Source of the DNA: Paraburkholderia caffeinitolerans
Lineage (GTDB): Bacteria > Pseudomonadota > Gammaproteobacteria > Burkholderiales > Burkholderiaceae
Direction of reading: 5' to 3'
DNA: 64,000 nt
Assembly: GCF_902859945.1 (NCBI RefSeq)
Contig: NZ_CADIKL010000007.1
Coordinates: 124,001 to 188,000, forward strand
A program made the position numbers and the translations under genes. Every line of letters starts with the position of its first letter. Position 1 is the stretch's first letter. The notes beneath the pieces were generated by a model. The model was not told the origin of the DNA and ran no database searches. It saw nothing but the letters and a program-made list of their open reading frames with translations. Shown piece by piece: positions 27,101 to 36,856 of the stretch.

Positions 27101-27142
27101 CCTGGGTTGACCCAGGCCGTTGACCTGAGCCGTTGACCTAAG
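27101..27142. repeat. Tandem GTTGACC repeats upstream of leuA, overlapping the ybiB stop
   Basis: CCGTTGACCTGAG (27117-27129) is followed at once by CCGTTGACCTAAG (27130-27142), 12 of 13 identical. Just before them CCTGGGTTGACCCAGG (27101-27116) holds a third core within an inverted repeat. The last copy contains the ybiB stop codon. They lie about 45 to 90 bp upstream of the leuA start site. Confidence 0.6.
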
Positions 27143-28103
27143 CGCGCTTCGCAATGCGCTTGATCGTTTCGACCTGGCGGGCGATGGCCTCGGGCACCGG
27201 CGCATGGCCGCCCAGCACCGCGTCGATCCAGGCTGCCGTCGTGGGAGCGTCGCGGCCTTCGGGCAAGTCGACCTCGGGTGTGTCCGGCGACGAGCGCACC
27301 GGCTCGATCAGCGTCTCGCAGACACCGTCGTGCAGCCAGTCGACCTGCACCTGGCGGCGCGTGTCGGCGACGGCTTCGCCTTCGGTGCCGCGCGCCAGGA
27401 GCGCGCCGCCCAGGGCTGCATCGGGGTGCGCCGCGAAGAGGGCGCTCAGGCTTTCGCGATAGGCGGGATGCGTGTAGTTCACGAGCCGCAGGCCGGGTTG
27501 CGCGAACGGCTGCAATAGCTTGACAAGCGTATGCGTGGAGTTGCGCACGCCCATGCGCCGGCGCAGCGATAGCAGACGCGCGAGCTTCGGCGCGAGTGTT
27601 TCGATCGACGCGAACGCTACGCGGCGCTCGCCAAGCTGGGCTTCGATTTCGGCGTGATCGTGCGCGGCGGGCAGGTTCAGCGCTGCGAAGATTTCCGCGC
27701 TCGTCACGCGGCCCGGATCTTCGGCGACGCCGTGCACGAGCGTCGGCACGCCTTCGCGTGCGAGCAGAAGCGCGAGCAGCGGCACGAGGTTCGGCTGCTT
27801 GCGCGCGCCGTTGTAGCTCGGGATCGACACCGGGCGATACCCGCCCTCAGCCACGGCGATAGGCGTGAACGACGCGTGTGCGGCTACGAGCATCGCGGAG
27901 AGTTCGTCGGCAGTTTCGCCCTTGAGCCGGTACGCGAGCAGCACCGCACCCAGTTCGAGTTCGGGCACGCGGCCGTCGAGCATCGCCGCGTAGAGTGCCT
28001 GCGTGTCTTCCGCTGACAGCGAACGCGCACCGTGCGGCCCGCGACCGATTTCCTTGATAAAGCGGGCGCAGGAGAAGGTGTCGGTGGAGTCGGGGGCGTT
28101 CAT
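27138..28103 (-). CDS. ybiB: DNA-binding protein YbiB (TrpD2 family)
   Basis: A 321-residue homologue of anthranilate phosphoribosyltransferase. The N-terminal helical domain is FIKEIGRGPHGARSLSAEDT, the core has VSIPSYNGARKQPNLVPLLA where TrpD would bind PRPP, and LLSLRRRMGVRNSTHTLVKL follows. In E. coli YbiB (TrpD2) binds nucleic acid without sequence preference and has lost the TrpD activity; it is LexA-regulated there. ATG 28103 (MNAPDSTDTF) is supported by family length. It reads toward leuA but has its own stop in the leuA upstream repeats. Confidence 0.87.
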   Translation of the reverse strand: MNAPDSTDTFSCARFIKEIGRGPHGARSLSAEDTQALYAAMLDGRVPELELGAVLLAYRLKGETADELSAMLVAAHASFTPIAVAEGGYRPVSIPSYNGARKQPNLVPLLALLLAREGVPTLVHGVAEDPGRVTSAEIFAALNLPAAHDHAEIEAQLGERRVAFASIETLAPKLARLLSLRRRMGVRNSTHTLVKLLQPFAQPGLRLVNYTHPAYRESLSALFAAHPDAALGGALLARGTEGEAVADTRRQVQVDWLHDGVCETLIEPVRSSPDTPEVDLPEGRDAPTTAAWIDAVLGGHAPVPEAIARQVETIKRIAKRA

Positions 28104-28367
28104 GGCGGCGTGGTGGGTGGAGCGTGGGTGGGGCGGCTGGGGCGGATTTGGGCTGCTTTCGTCTGCACGTTGGGCTGAATCGGCTTGTGGCAGTCCAGGA
28201 AACGGGAAGATGCTGGAAGTATCGCACGAGCGCTGCGGCGCACCGCCACCGCAGCGCGTTACACTCGCGTTCTACGTTGCGTGGGCCTTGCCGCTGCGCC
28301 TGCGCGCCTCGCTCGCTTGCCGTGCGCCTTGAGCGGCGCGCGGCCCATCACGAAGACGGAGATCCCG

Positions 28368-29066
28368 ATGACATACGTATTTGACCCGGTGCCGCAAGCC
28401 GCCGTGCCCGTGGCCGGCAGCGATGCGCACTTTCCGGTGCGCCGTATCTACTGCGTCGGTCGCAATTACGAGGCGCATGCTCGTGAGATGGGCCACGACC
28501 CGAGCCGCGAGCCGCCGTTCTTTTTTGCCAAGCCCGCCGATGCGCTGCTCTACGTCGCGCCGGGCGCGACCGCTGAATTCCCGTACCCCTCGCAGTCGCA
28601 GAACGTCCACTTCGAGATGGAGTTGGTCGCCGCGCTCGGCAAGGGCGGCAAGAACATCCCCGTCGAGCAAGCGCTCGATCACGTGTTTGGCTATGCGCTC
28701 GGTCTCGACATGACGCGCCGGGACTTGCAGGCCGAAGCGAAGAAGCTCGGCCGTCCGTGGGACATCGCGAAGGGCTTCGACCATTCGGCGCCTATCGGCC
28801 CGATTCATCGTGTTGCGCAAGTCGGCCAGATGGCAAGCGGCGCGATCTGGCTTTCGGTGAACGGCGAGGAGAAGCAGCGCTCCGACATTTCGCAGATGAT
28901 CTGGCCGGTTGCCGACACCATCGCGTTTCTCTCCACGCTTTTCGAGCTGAAGGCGGGCGACCTGATCTATACGGGCACGCCGGAGGGCGTCGGCGCGGTG
29001 AAGCCGGGCGACCTGATGAAGGGCGGCGTTGACGGCATCGGTGAGTTCTCAGTGCGCGTGGTGTGA
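28368..29066 (+). CDS. Fumarylacetoacetate hydrolase family protein
   Basis: A 232-residue FAH-fold protein. The family start IYCVGRNYEAHAREMGHDPS, the metal-ligand region VHFEMELVAALGKGG, GLDMTRRDLQAEAKKLGRPW and YTGTPEGVGAVKPGD are all present. Family members cleave or decarboxylate acylpyruvates. The next gene is a maleylacetoacetate isomerase, so a role in tyrosine/homogentisate or gentisate-type ring breakdown (fumarylpyruvate hydrolase) is likely. ATG 28368 has CGGAG six bases upstream. Confidence 0.9.
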   Translation: MTYVFDPVPQAAVPVAGSDAHFPVRRIYCVGRNYEAHAREMGHDPSREPPFFFAKPADALLYVAPGATAEFPYPSQSQNVHFEMELVAALGKGGKNIPVEQALDHVFGYALGLDMTRRDLQAEAKKLGRPWDIAKGFDHSAPIGPIHRVAQVGQMASGAIWLSVNGEEKQRSDISQMIWPVADTIAFLSTLFELKAGDLIYTGTPEGVGAVKPGDLMKGGVDGIGEFSVRVV

Positions 29067-29102
29067 AGCGTGACCGGGTCGACAGAGGAGCATGAGGAGA
29101 GC

Positions 29103-29750
29103 ATGAAGCTTTACAGCTATTTCCGCAGTTCGGCGTCGTATCGCGTGCGCATCGCGCTGAACCTGAAGAACCTGCCGTACGAGTACGTGCCGGTGCATCT
29201 GGTGCGCGAGGGCGGCGAGCAATTGAAGCCCGCGTACCGCAAGATCAATCCCGATGCGATCGTGCCGACGCTCGTCGACGACGAGAATCACACGATCCAG
29301 CAATCGCTCGCGATCATCGAGTATCTCGAGGAAACGCATCCCGAGCCGCCGCTGTTGCCGAAGTCGCCCGCCGACCGCGCACACGTGCGCTCGATTGCGC
29401 TGCAGATCGCGTGCGAGATTCATCCTGTCGACAACCTGCGCGTGCTGAGATACCTGAAGCGCACGCTGGGCGTGGATGACGCGGCAAAGGATGCCTGGTA
29501 CCGGCACTGGATCGAAGCCGGGTTCGCGACGCTCGAGGAGCGCCTGGCGAACGATCCGCGTACGGGCAAGCTCTGTTACGGCGACACGCCGACCCTCGCC
29601 GACCTGTGCCTCGTGCCGCAGATCTACAACGCGCACCGCTTCAAGATCGATACGACGCGCTATCCGACCATCCAGCGCATTCACGATCACGCGGTGCAGC
29701 TCGATGCGTTCGTGCGGGCCGCGCCGGGCGTGCAGCCGGACGCGGAGTGA
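29103..29750 (+). CDS. maiA: Maleylacetoacetate isomerase (zeta-class GST)
   Basis: A 215-residue glutathione transferase. The zeta-class signature SSASYRVRIALNLK (Ser-Ser-x-x-Tyr-Arg) lies at about residues 9-22, and the C-terminal helical domain shows GDTPTLADLCLVPQIYNA. It isomerises maleylacetoacetate or maleylpyruvate to the fumaryl form using glutathione, the substrate for the hydrolase just upstream. ATG 29103 has GAGGAGAGC upstream. The pair probably forms an operon, 36 bp apart. Confidence 0.92.
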   Translation: MKLYSYFRSSASYRVRIALNLKNLPYEYVPVHLVREGGEQLKPAYRKINPDAIVPTLVDDENHTIQQSLAIIEYLEETHPEPPLLPKSPADRAHVRSIALQIACEIHPVDNLRVLRYLKRTLGVDDAAKDAWYRHWIEAGFATLEERLANDPRTGKLCYGDTPTLADLCLVPQIYNAHRFKIDTTRYPTIQRIHDHAVQLDAFVRAAPGVQPDAE

Positions 29751-29785
29751 CGCGGGCGCGCTTGCGCCGTCTGTGCATTCGTGCA

Positions 29786-29822
29786 TGAAAAAAGGCGTTG
29801 TTCGTGAGAACGACGCCTTTTG
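29786..29822. terminator. Bidirectional terminator between maiA and ftsY
   Basis: AAAGGCGTTGTTC and GAACGACGCCTTT (29791-29820) pair over 13 positions with one G-U, with an A-run before and Ts after, so both converging genes are served. Confidence 0.85.
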
Positions 29823-29849
29823 TGTTCCGGCACGCGCCTGATAGCGGGA

Positions 29850-31007
29850 TCAGTCCCCGAGCAGCGCGTCCGCGAATTCTTCGGCCACGAACGGCTGCAG
29901 GTCCTCGACCTTCTCGCCTACGCCGATGAAGTACACCGGGATCGGACGCTGACGCGCGATCGCGGCGAGAATGCCGCCCTTCGCGGTGCCGTCGAGCTTC
30001 GTGACGACGAGGCCGGTCAGGCCGAGCGCGTCGTCGAACACCTTCACCTGCGTGAGTGCGTTCTGGCCCGTGTTCGCGTCGATCACGAGCAGCACTTCGT
30101 GCGGCGCGCCGTCGAGCGCTTTGCCGATCACACGCTTGACCTTCTTGAGCTCGTCCATGAGGTGCAGCTGCGTGGGCAGGCGGCCTGCCGTATCGGCCAT
30201 CACCACGTTGATGCCGCGCGCGCGCGCCGCGCTCACCGCGTCGAAGATCACGGCGGCCGGGTCGCCGCTTTCCTGCTGCACGACCGTCACGTTGTTGCGC
30301 TCGCCCCAAATCGCGAGCTGTTCGCGCGCGGCGGCGCGGAACGTGTCGCCCGCGGCCAGCAGCACGCTCTGGTTGAAGCTCTGCATGTGCTTCGCGAGCT
30401 TGCCGATGCTCGTGGTCTTGCCCGCGCCATTCACGCCCGCGATCATCATCACGAGCGGCTGCGCGCGGCCCAGCATCAGCGATCTTTCGAGCGGCTTGAG
30501 CAGGTCGACGAGCAACTGGCGCAGCGCGTTCTTCACTTGCTGGGCGTCGGTCAGGCGCTCGGCGCGCACCTTCTGGCGCAGCGTTTCCAGCAGGTACTCG
30601 GTTGCGTCGACGCCCGCGTCGGACATCAGCAGCGCGGTCTCGAGCTCTTCGTAAAGGTCGTCGTCGATCTTCGCGTTGACGAAGATGCTTTGAATGTTCG
30701 AGCCGGTCTTCGAAAGCCCCGACTTCAGGCGCGAGAGCCACGACTTCTTCGCGTTGGCGTCGGGCGCGGGCGGCGGAACGATTTCGACGGCTTCGTCTTC
30801 GTAGGCGTCCTGGGGTTCGCCGGCTTCGGCTTGTGACGCGATGGAGACCGGCGCAGCGGGAGAATGCTCGTCGGGCAGGTCGGGCAGGTCGGGCAGGTCA
30901 GGCGCCGGTGCGTCGGGCGTGGCTAGCGCTTCGGGCGCCGCGTCGGTTTCGGCCGCCTCGTTTCCGGCGCCCTTAGAGCCCCGGAGTCGTTTGAAGAAAC
31001 TGAACAT
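29850..31007 (-). CDS. ftsY: Signal recognition particle receptor FtsY
   Basis: A 385-residue SRP GTPase. The N-terminal third is acidic and proline-rich, with a DLPDLPDLPDE repeat, and helps membrane association. The NG domain follows with [15 protein letters not shown] (P-loop), AAGDTFRAAAREQLA, MADTAGRLPTQ and VTKLDGTAKGG. It receives Ffh-ribosome complexes and hands nascent membrane proteins to the Sec channel. It is divergent from rsmD, its usual partner in proteobacteria. Confidence 0.96.
   Translation of the reverse strand: MFSFFKRLRGSKGAGNEAAETDAAPEALATPDAPAPDLPDLPDLPDEHSPAAPVSIASQAEAGEPQDAYEDEAVEIVPPPAPDANAKKSWLSRLKSGLSKTGSNIQSIFVNAKIDDDLYEELETALLMSDAGVDATEYLLETLRQKVRAERLTDAQQVKNALRQLLVDLLKPLERSLMLGRAQPLVMMIAGVNGAGKTTSIGKLAKHMQSFNQSVLLAAGDTFRAAAREQLAIWGERNNVTVVQQESGDPAAVIFDAVSAARARGINVVMADTAGRLPTQLHLMDELKKVKRVIGKALDGAPHEVLLVIDANTGQNALTQVKVFDDALGLTGLVVTKLDGTAKGGILAAIARQRPIPVYFIGVGEKVEDLQPFVAEEFADALLGD
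30871..30897 (-). repeat. Three tandem 9-bp units in ftsY
   Basis: TCGGGCAGG occurs three times head to tail, with a fourth degenerate unit. It encodes the Asp-Leu-Pro repeat in the acidic N-terminal region of FtsY and is prone to slippage without frameshift. Confidence 0.85.
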
Positions 31008-31270
31008 GGTCTGATGTGAGGAAAACGCGCTGCGGGTCTGACCGAGGGACGGTCATCGACGTCGCTTGTCGACGTGGCTCGTTGACGTGATTCAAGCGGG
31101 CAACGCGTGGAAAACATGTCATTTTATCAGGCGCTTCCGGGCGCGTCGTTGCGGCAGGCGTGCGGCAGATATCCAGCGCACGAGCGGCCCTGTGGTAACG
31201 TTCGCGCATTGGCCGGCGCGGCGCTTGCCTGGCGGCGCAGATCGGCACCGAATCACTTAGCAAAAAACGC

Positions 31271-31921
31271 ATGCCTCGTTCATCTTCCCCGCGCCCGCAG
31301 GGCGCCCGTGCCGCTCGCGGTGCAAAACCCGGTGCGCAAGCCGGCCGTGCAGGCGGCACGCACACGATCCGCATCATCGGCGGCGACTGGAAACGCACGC
31401 CGCTGCCGGTGCTCGATCTCGAGGGCCTGCGGCCCACGCCCGACCGCGTGCGTGAAACGCTCTTCAACTGGCTCGGCCAACGCCTGGACGGCCAGCGCTG
31501 CCTTGACCTGTTCGCGGGCAGCGGCGCGCTCGGCTTCGAAGCGGCGTCGCGCGGCGCGGAACGCGTGGTGATGGTCGAGCGCAATGCGCGCGCTGCCGCA
31601 CAATTGCGCGCGAACCAGGCGCACCTTGCCGCCCGTATGATCGAAGTGGCCGAAGCCGACGCGCTGCGGCTTGCCGCCAATCTCCCGCCGGGCTCGTTCG
31701 ATGTCGTGTTCCTCGACCCGCCATTTGGCGACGCCGCGCTGCTCGTGCGCTCGCTCGAACTGGCCGCGCCGCTCGTAGCACCCAATGGCTGGCTCTACGT
31801 GGAGTCGGGCGAGCCCGTGGATCCCGCCACGCAGCCCGCGCTGGCGGGCTGGAGCGTGGTGCGCGAGGGCAAGGCGGGGGCGGTTCGCTATCATTTGCTG
31901 CAGCGCGAAAATGAGGAATAA
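31271..31921 (+). CDS. rsmD: 16S rRNA (guanine(966)-N2)-methyltransferase RsmD
   Basis: A 216-residue SAM methyltransferase with a basic N-terminal tail (SSSPRPQGARAARGAKPGAQ). It contains RIIGGDWKRTPLPV, LDLFAGSGALGFEAASRGAE (SAM motif) and VFLDPPFGDAAL, the N2-G methyltransferase NPPY-type motif. It methylates G966 of 16S rRNA late in 30S assembly. ATG 31271 gives full length; the 263-bp gap to ftsY must hold both divergent promoters. It lies about 110 bp before coaD. Confidence 0.94.
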   Translation: MPRSSSPRPQGARAARGAKPGAQAGRAGGTHTIRIIGGDWKRTPLPVLDLEGLRPTPDRVRETLFNWLGQRLDGQRCLDLFAGSGALGFEAASRGAERVVMVERNARAAAQLRANQAHLAARMIEVAEADALRLAANLPPGSFDVVFLDPPFGDAALLVRSLELAAPLVAPNGWLYVESGEPVDPATQPALAGWSVVREGKAGAVRYHLLQRENEE

Positions 31922-32032
31922 TGCGCGTTCGATAAGGAAGCGGGCGGGCGGGTTCTGGCGCCACGCAGGCACTTGCGCATGCTGCGTATCAATCGCACAT
32001 TGCGCCCCATTTCAGTTGAGAGGAGAAGCCTC

Positions 32033-32527
32033 ATGGTAGTCGCCGTGTACCCCGGTACGTTCGATCCGCTGACGCGTGGTCACGAAGATCTCGTGCGGCG
32101 CGCGTCGAGCATTTTCGACACGCTGGTGGTCGGTGTTGCCGACAGCCGCGCCAAGAAGCCGTTCTTCTCGCTCGAAGAGCGGCTCGACATTGCGCATGAG
32201 GTGCTCGGCCACTATCCGAACGTCCAGGTGATGAGCTTCAAGGGCCTGCTCAAGGACTTCGTGCGCAACAACAACGCACGCGTGATCGTGCGTGGCCTGC
32301 GCGCCGTGTCGGACTTCGAATACGAGTTCCAGATGGCCGGCATGAACCGCTACCTGCTGCCCGATGTTGAAACGATGTTCATGACGCCATCGGATCAATA
32401 TCAGTTCATTTCGGGCACGATCGTGCGCGAAATCGCCCAATTAGGTGGCGATGTCAGCAAGTTCGTGTTTCCCTCGGTGGAAAAGCGATTGCAGGACAAG
32501 GTTGCCGAGCTCGGCGGCCCGGCGTGA
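32033..32527 (+). CDS. coaD: Phosphopantetheine adenylyltransferase
   Basis: A 164-residue nucleotidyltransferase with [20 protein letters not shown] (the T/HxGH nucleotide motif) and [20 protein letters not shown] (the ISSTxxR loop). It makes dephospho-CoA from 4'-phosphopantetheine and ATP, the penultimate step of CoA synthesis. ATG 32033 (MVVAVYPG) has AGGAG just upstream; an in-frame start at 31973 would add 20 unrelated residues. Confidence 0.96.
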   Translation: MVVAVYPGTFDPLTRGHEDLVRRASSIFDTLVVGVADSRAKKPFFSLEERLDIAHEVLGHYPNVQVMSFKGLLKDFVRNNNARVIVRGLRAVSDFEYEFQMAGMNRYLLPDVETMFMTPSDQYQFISGTIVREIAQLGGDVSKFVFPSVEKRLQDKVAELGGPA

Positions 32528-32548
32528 CCAACGCCTGAGTTCGAGTGG

Positions 32549-32579
32549 TGCGCGCCGTGTCGTGTGGCGCCGCTTTTTT
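32549..32579 (+). terminator. Terminator after coaD
   Basis: A GC-rich hairpin (GCGCC at 32552-32556 with GGCGC at 32566-32570, extendable with a bulge) is followed by six Ts. A second perfect 9-bp hairpin at 32591-32612 has no T-run. Confidence 0.7.
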
Positions 32580-32649
32580 GCCTTCCTCCAGCGGCCGCAG
32601 GCTTGCGGCCGCGTGCATCGAAGGCCCGGCATGACTCGGGGCGCAGCGC

Positions 32650-32945
<296 letters not shown>

Positions 32946-32982
32946 AACGCTGGTGGCTCTGGAATAAAAGCCGCGCAGAAAT

Positions 32983-33014
32983 AAAAAACGCGCCTCAATC
33001 GAGGCGCGTTTTTT
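32983..33014. terminator. Bidirectional terminator between the ferredoxin gene and hisC
   Basis: AAAAAACGCGCCTC (32983-32996) and GAGGCGCGTTTTTT (33001-33014) make a 14-bp perfect stem with an AATC loop, with A- and T-tracts on both sides. Confidence 0.93.
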
Positions 33015-33030
33015 ATTTCATGCGGATTTT

Positions 33031-34110
33031 TTAGCCGACGATCGTTTTCAGGGCGTCGATCAGCGCATTGCATTCGTCGTCGGTTCCGATCGAGATGCGC
33101 AGGTGCTGGTTCACGCGCGGCGCGTTGAAGTGGCGCACGAAGATCTCCTTTTCGCGCAGCTTCGCGGAAATTTGCGCCGCGTCGTGTGCAGGATGCCTTG
33201 CGAACACGAAATTGGCCGCAGAGGGCACAACCTCGAAGCCCAGCGACGCGAGCGCGGCGCTTAGGCGCTCGCGGCTTTCCATGACACGCTTGCTGGTGGT
33301 TGCCAGCCACGCTGCGTCTTCGTAGGCAGCGGTTGCCGCGGCTTGTGCGAGGCGGTCGAGCGGATACGAATTGAAGCTGTCCTTCACGCGATTGAGCGCG
33401 TCGATCAGATCGGCGTGACCGAACGCGAAACCCACGCGCATGCCCGCGAGCGAGCGCGACTTCGAGGTCGTGTGCACGACCAGCAGGTTCGGATAGCGGT
33501 CGATCAGCGCGATGGCCGATTGCGTGCCGAAATCGACATAGGCCTCGTCCAGCACCACGACGGAATCGGCGTTGCCCGCCACGAGACGCTCGACTTCCGC
33601 GAGCGGCAGCGCGTGGCCAGTGGGTGCGTTCGGATTCGGAAAGATCACGCCGCCATTCGTTGCGCCATTCGCCGGCAGATAGTCGTCGACGCGAATCGCG
33701 AACTGCTCGTCAAGCGGCACCGTGCGGTACTCGACCCCGTAAAGGCGCGCATAGGTCGGGTAGAAGCTGTACGTGATGTCGGGAAAGAGAATCGGCTTGT
33801 CGTGCTTGAGCAGCGCCTGGAACGCATGGGCGAGCACCTCGTCGGAGCCGTTGCCGACGAACACCTGATCCGCGCGAATGCCGTGATGCTTGGCCACGGC
33901 GGCGCGCAGGCGCTTGGCGACCGGGTCCGGATAGCGGCGCAGCGACTCGGCCGTTTCGCCGAGTTCGGCGCGAATGGCTTCGAGCACGCGCGGCGAGGGC
34001 GGGTACGGGTTCTCGTTGGTATTGAGCTTCACCGGCTTCGCGAGCGCGGGCTGTTCGCCCGGCACGTAGGGCACGAGGCGGTGGACGATGTCACTCCAGT
34101 AACGACTCAA
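33031..34110 (-). CDS. hisC: Histidinol-phosphate aminotransferase
   Basis: A 359-residue class I/II PLP aminotransferase. It shows [15 protein letters not shown] near the start, [36 protein letters not shown], and [18 protein letters not shown] with the PLP lysine. It makes histidinol phosphate. The start is TTG at 34110 ([12 protein letters not shown]): AAGGAG is six bases upstream, while the in-frame ATG at 34167 has no site. It is the last gene of the leftward prs-rplY-pth run and detached from other his genes. Confidence 0.93.
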   Translation of the reverse strand: MSRYWSDIVHRLVPYVPGEQPALAKPVKLNTNENPYPPSPRVLEAIRAELGETAESLRRYPDPVAKRLRAAVAKHHGIRADQVFVGNGSDEVLAHAFQALLKHDKPILFPDITYSFYPTYARLYGVEYRTVPLDEQFAIRVDDYLPANGATNGGVIFPNPNAPTGHALPLAEVERLVAGNADSVVVLDEAYVDFGTQSAIALIDRYPNLLVVHTTSKSRSLAGMRVGFAFGHADLIDALNRVKDSFNSYPLDRLAQAAATAAYEDAAWLATTSKRVMESRERLSAALASLGFEVVPSAANFVFARHPAHDAAQISAKLREKEIFVRHFNAPRVNQHLRISIGTDDECNALIDALKTIVG

Positions 34111-34179
34111 GTTGCTCTCCTTCGATACTTCGAGGTGGCTTGCAGAGGATGGACGCGATGAACGCAACGGGCGCGAAAA

Positions 34180-34782
34180 TCAGCCGTTGCGATGCAACTG
34201 CATGACCGCGCGCTCGGCCTCGCCCTTCACGAAAGTGGGCATGACGGCGAGCGCACGCTCGATCGACGCGTCGATCACGTCCTGCTCTTCGCGGCGCGGC
34301 GGCTTGAGCACGAAGTTCGCGACGTCGGGCTTGGCGCCCGCGCGCGCGCCTTCGGGAATCAGGTCGCGCGGATGGCCGATGCCAATGCGCAGGCGCCAGT
34401 ATTGTTGCGTCGACAGATGCGCGGAAATGTCCTTCAAGCCGTTGTGACCGCCGCTGCCGCCGCCGAGCTTGAGCTTGACGGTGCCAGGCGGCAGGTCGAG
34501 TTCGTCGTGCGCGACGAGGATCTCATCAGGCAGGATCTTGAAGAAATTCGCGAGCGCGACGACCGACTGGCCCGAACGGTTCATATAGGTCTGCGGCTTG
34601 AGCAAATGTACTTCCTCGCCGTAGAGGCGCACCTTCGCATAATGGCCATGGAAGCGCCGCTCGTCGCGCAGCGTGGTGCCAGCTTCGCGCGCGAGCTGGT
34701 CTACGAGCCAGAAGCCCGCGTTGTGGCGTGTTGCTGTGTATTCGGCGCCCGGATTGCCGAGCCCGACGATCAACCTGATCAT
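34180..34782 (-). CDS. pth: Peptidyl-tRNA hydrolase
   Basis: A 200-residue Pth. [20 protein letters not shown] contains the catalytic His20, Asn10 and Tyr15, and [35 protein letters not shown] and [11 protein letters not shown] complete the family. It releases peptides from stalled peptidyl-tRNA. It lies 150 bp downstream of rplY on the same strand, a common pairing. Confidence 0.96.
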   Translation of the reverse strand: MIRLIVGLGNPGAEYTATRHNAGFWLVDQLAREAGTTLRDERRFHGHYAKVRLYGEEVHLLKPQTYMNRSGQSVVALANFFKILPDEILVAHDELDLPPGTVKLKLGGGSGGHNGLKDISAHLSTQQYWRLRIGIGHPRDLIPEGARAGAKPDVANFVLKPPRREEQDVIDASIERALAVMPTFVKGEAERAVMQLHRNG

Positions 34783-34932
34783 TGTGGTGTTCCGCCTGCG
34801 GAATTCGTTGAAACAACCGCCAAGTGTACGAAAAAACAGCGAAAAAAAACCCGCCGGGGCGAACCGCGGCGGGTCACGTCGTCCGTTTCGTTGAAACGGA
34901 TCGAGAGGATCAGCTTACTTCGTGCTGGGTGC

Positions 34933-35535
34933 TTACTCAGCAGCAGCTTCGCCTTCAGCAGCAGCCTGGGCGCCAGCCGGCACGGGTGCCGACGCGACCA
35001 CCGGGTTTTCGGCTTCGACGTGCGGGACCAGCGTGACGCCTGCGGGCAGCGTGATGTCCTTGGCGTGCAGCGATTGGCCAGCTTCGATCTTCGCGAGGTC
35101 GACTTCGAGGAATTCCGGCAGTTGGCTCGGCAGGCACTGGACTTCGACTTCAGCCAGAACGTGCGAGATGATCGCGCCGCCCGTCTTCACGGCCGGGTTG
35201 GTTTCCTGGTTCAGGAAGTGCAGGGGCACCTTCGTGTGGATCTTCTTGTTCGGATCGACACGTTGGAAGTCCACGTGCAGCACGAGCTGACGGAACGGAT
35301 GGTATTGCACGTCGCGCAGCAGGACTTGCTGCGACTTGCCGGCCACTTCGAGGTCGAGAATCGACGAGTGGAAGGCTTCCTTCTTCAGGGCGTGCCACAG
35401 CGCATTGTGGTCGAGTTCGACCAGTTGCGGCTCCGAACCGACACCGTACACGATGCCAGGGGTCTTGCCAGCATTGCGCAGGCGGCGGCTCGCACCCGTA
35501 CCTTGCAGATTGCGTTCGAAAGCGATGACTTTCAT
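34933..35535 (-). CDS. rplY: 50S ribosomal protein bL25, CTC/TL5 form
   Basis: A 200-residue bL25: the 5S rRNA-binding N-domain ([29 protein letters not shown]) and the C-terminal CTC beta domain ([32 protein letters not shown]), ending in an Ala/Glu tail. The long form is the general-stress type. ATG 35535 is the natural start; the open frame reaches further up to 35634 without homology. It sits 172 bp after prs. Confidence 0.96.
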   Translation of the reverse strand: MKVIAFERNLQGTGASRRLRNAGKTPGIVYGVGSEPQLVELDHNALWHALKKEAFHSSILDLEVAGKSQQVLLRDVQYHPFRQLVLHVDFQRVDPNKKIHTKVPLHFLNQETNPAVKTGGAIISHVLAEVEVQCLPSQLPEFLEVDLAKIEAGQSLHAKDITLPAGVTLVPHVEAENPVVASAPVPAGAQAAAEGEAAAE

Positions 35536-35662
35536 GATGTTCTCAGTTAATGCACTGCCCGCGACCAGGCAGTAAATAAAACGGGGTCCTTTCGGCAGGA
35601 TGTCCGCCAGAAGGCCCCCTACTATGCGGCGCAAACCTTCGTTCGCTTGCGCCGATTACACC

Positions 35663-35694
35663 GAAGCGCGGCATCCTTGCGAATGCCGCGCTTC
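35663..35694 (-). other. Stable stem-loop between prs and rplY
   Basis: GAAGCGCGGCAT pairs perfectly with ATGCCGCGCTTC, 12 bp around an 8-base loop, just after the prs stop. No U-tract follows on the minus strand, so it may protect the prs 3' end or lower read-through into rplY. Confidence 0.6.
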
Positions 35695-35707
35695 AGCGCG
35701 AATCTCT

Positions 35708-36664
35708 TTAGCTTTCCGCGAACAGCGACATCACCGAGTCGCCACGACGGATACGCGAGAACGTTTCCGCCAGCAGACCCGCGCTCGTGAGCGAACGGAT
35801 CTTCGCGCAGGAGCGGGCTTCGTCGCCCAGCGCGATGGTGTCGGTCACGACCAGCTCGTCGAGCGCCGAAGCGGCGATGCGCTCGCCCGCGCCACCCGAG
35901 AGCACCGGGTGCGTGGCGTACGCGAACACCTTCTTCGCGCCGCGTTCCTTGAGCACTTGCGCTGCCTTGCAGAGCGTGCCTGCGGTGTCGACCATGTCGT
36001 CCATGATGACGCAGGTGCGGCCTTCGACTTCACCGATGATGTTCATCACTTCGGCGACGTTCGCCTTCGGGCGACGCTTGTCGATGATCGCGAGATCGCA
36101 GCCGAGTTGCTTGGCGAGCGCACGGGCGCGCACCACGCCGCCGACGTCCGGCGAAACGACCAGCAGGTTCTCGTAGTTCTGCTTGCGCAGATCGCCGAGC
36201 AGCACGGGCGTTGCGTAGATGTTGTCGACGGGAATATCGAAAAAACCCTGAATCTGGTCAGCGTGCAGATCCATCGTGATGATCCGCTCGACGCCCGCGA
36301 TTTCCAGCATGTTCGCCACGACCTTCGCCGAGATGGCGACGCGCGCCGAACGGGGGCGGCGGTCTTGACGGGCATAGCCGAAATAGGGGATGGCTGCGGT
36401 GATCCGGCCCGCGGATGCGCGTTTGAGCGCATCGACCATGATCATCAGTTCCATCAGATTGTCGTTGGTCGGCGCGCTGGTCGACTGAAGGACGAAGACG
36501 TCCTTGCCTCGCACGTTTTCCTGGATTTCGACCTGGATCTCACCGTCGGAGAAGCGGCTAACCATAGCCTTACCGAGGGGAATACCGAGGATCTTGACGA
36601 CTTCCTGTGCAAGCGCGGGATTCGCGTTGCCAGTAAAAACCATCAGGCCGTCATGGCTGCTCAT
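35708..36664 (-). CDS. prs: Ribose-phosphate pyrophosphokinase
   Basis: A 318-residue PRPP synthetase. [39 protein letters not shown], the catalytic [19 protein letters not shown] and the PRPP loop [13 protein letters not shown] are present. It supplies PRPP to nucleotide, histidine, tryptophan and NAD synthesis. ATG 36664 gives [10 protein letters not shown] and the normal length; the ATG directly before it (36667) is equally possible. Frame extension to 36850 runs across the tRNA and is rejected. Confidence 0.97.
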   Translation of the reverse strand: MSSHDGLMVFTGNANPALAQEVVKILGIPLGKAMVSRFSDGEIQVEIQENVRGKDVFVLQSTSAPTNDNLMELMIMVDALKRASAGRITAAIPYFGYARQDRRPRSARVAISAKVVANMLEIAGVERIITMDLHADQIQGFFDIPVDNIYATPVLLGDLRKQNYENLLVVSPDVGGVVRARALAKQLGCDLAIIDKRRPKANVAEVMNIIGEVEGRTCVIMDDMVDTAGTLCKAAQVLKERGAKKVFAYATHPVLSGGAGERIAASALDELVVTDTIALGDEARSCAKIRSLTSAGLLAETFSRIRRGDSVMSLFAES

Positions 36665-36729
36665 CATGCACCTGCTGCGGACTTTGGGGGGGCGAGAGGA
36701 ACTACTTGGGCGAACTGCTTTAGAATTTT

Positions 36730-36806
36730 TGGCAGGGGAGGAAGGACTCGAACCCTCGCATGCCGGAATCAAAATCCGGTGCCTTAACCAACTTGGCGAC
36801 TCCCCT
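36730..36806 (-). tRNA. tRNA-Gln (anticodon TTG)
   Basis: A 77-nt cloverleaf with the CCA encoded. The acceptor AGGGGAG pairs with CTCCCCT, the anticodon stem CCGGA/TCCGG encloses TTTTGAT (anticodon TTG), and the T arm has GGTTCGAGTCC. It lies between ispE and prs on the same strand, the usual place in Burkholderiales, and is probably processed from the ispE-prs transcript. Confidence 0.96.
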
Positions 36807-36856
36807 ACACTCAACTTCGAGCCTGACTGACCGGCAAAGCGATCAGTCACGCAAAA

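Noticed and set aside
32591..32612. Perfect 9-bp GC hairpin after coaD as a terminator
   Set aside because: No T-run follows; the hairpin just upstream with six Ts is the better terminator.
36665..36850. Upstream extension of prs
   Set aside because: It runs through the tRNA-Gln gene; the standard 318-residue start is at 36664.
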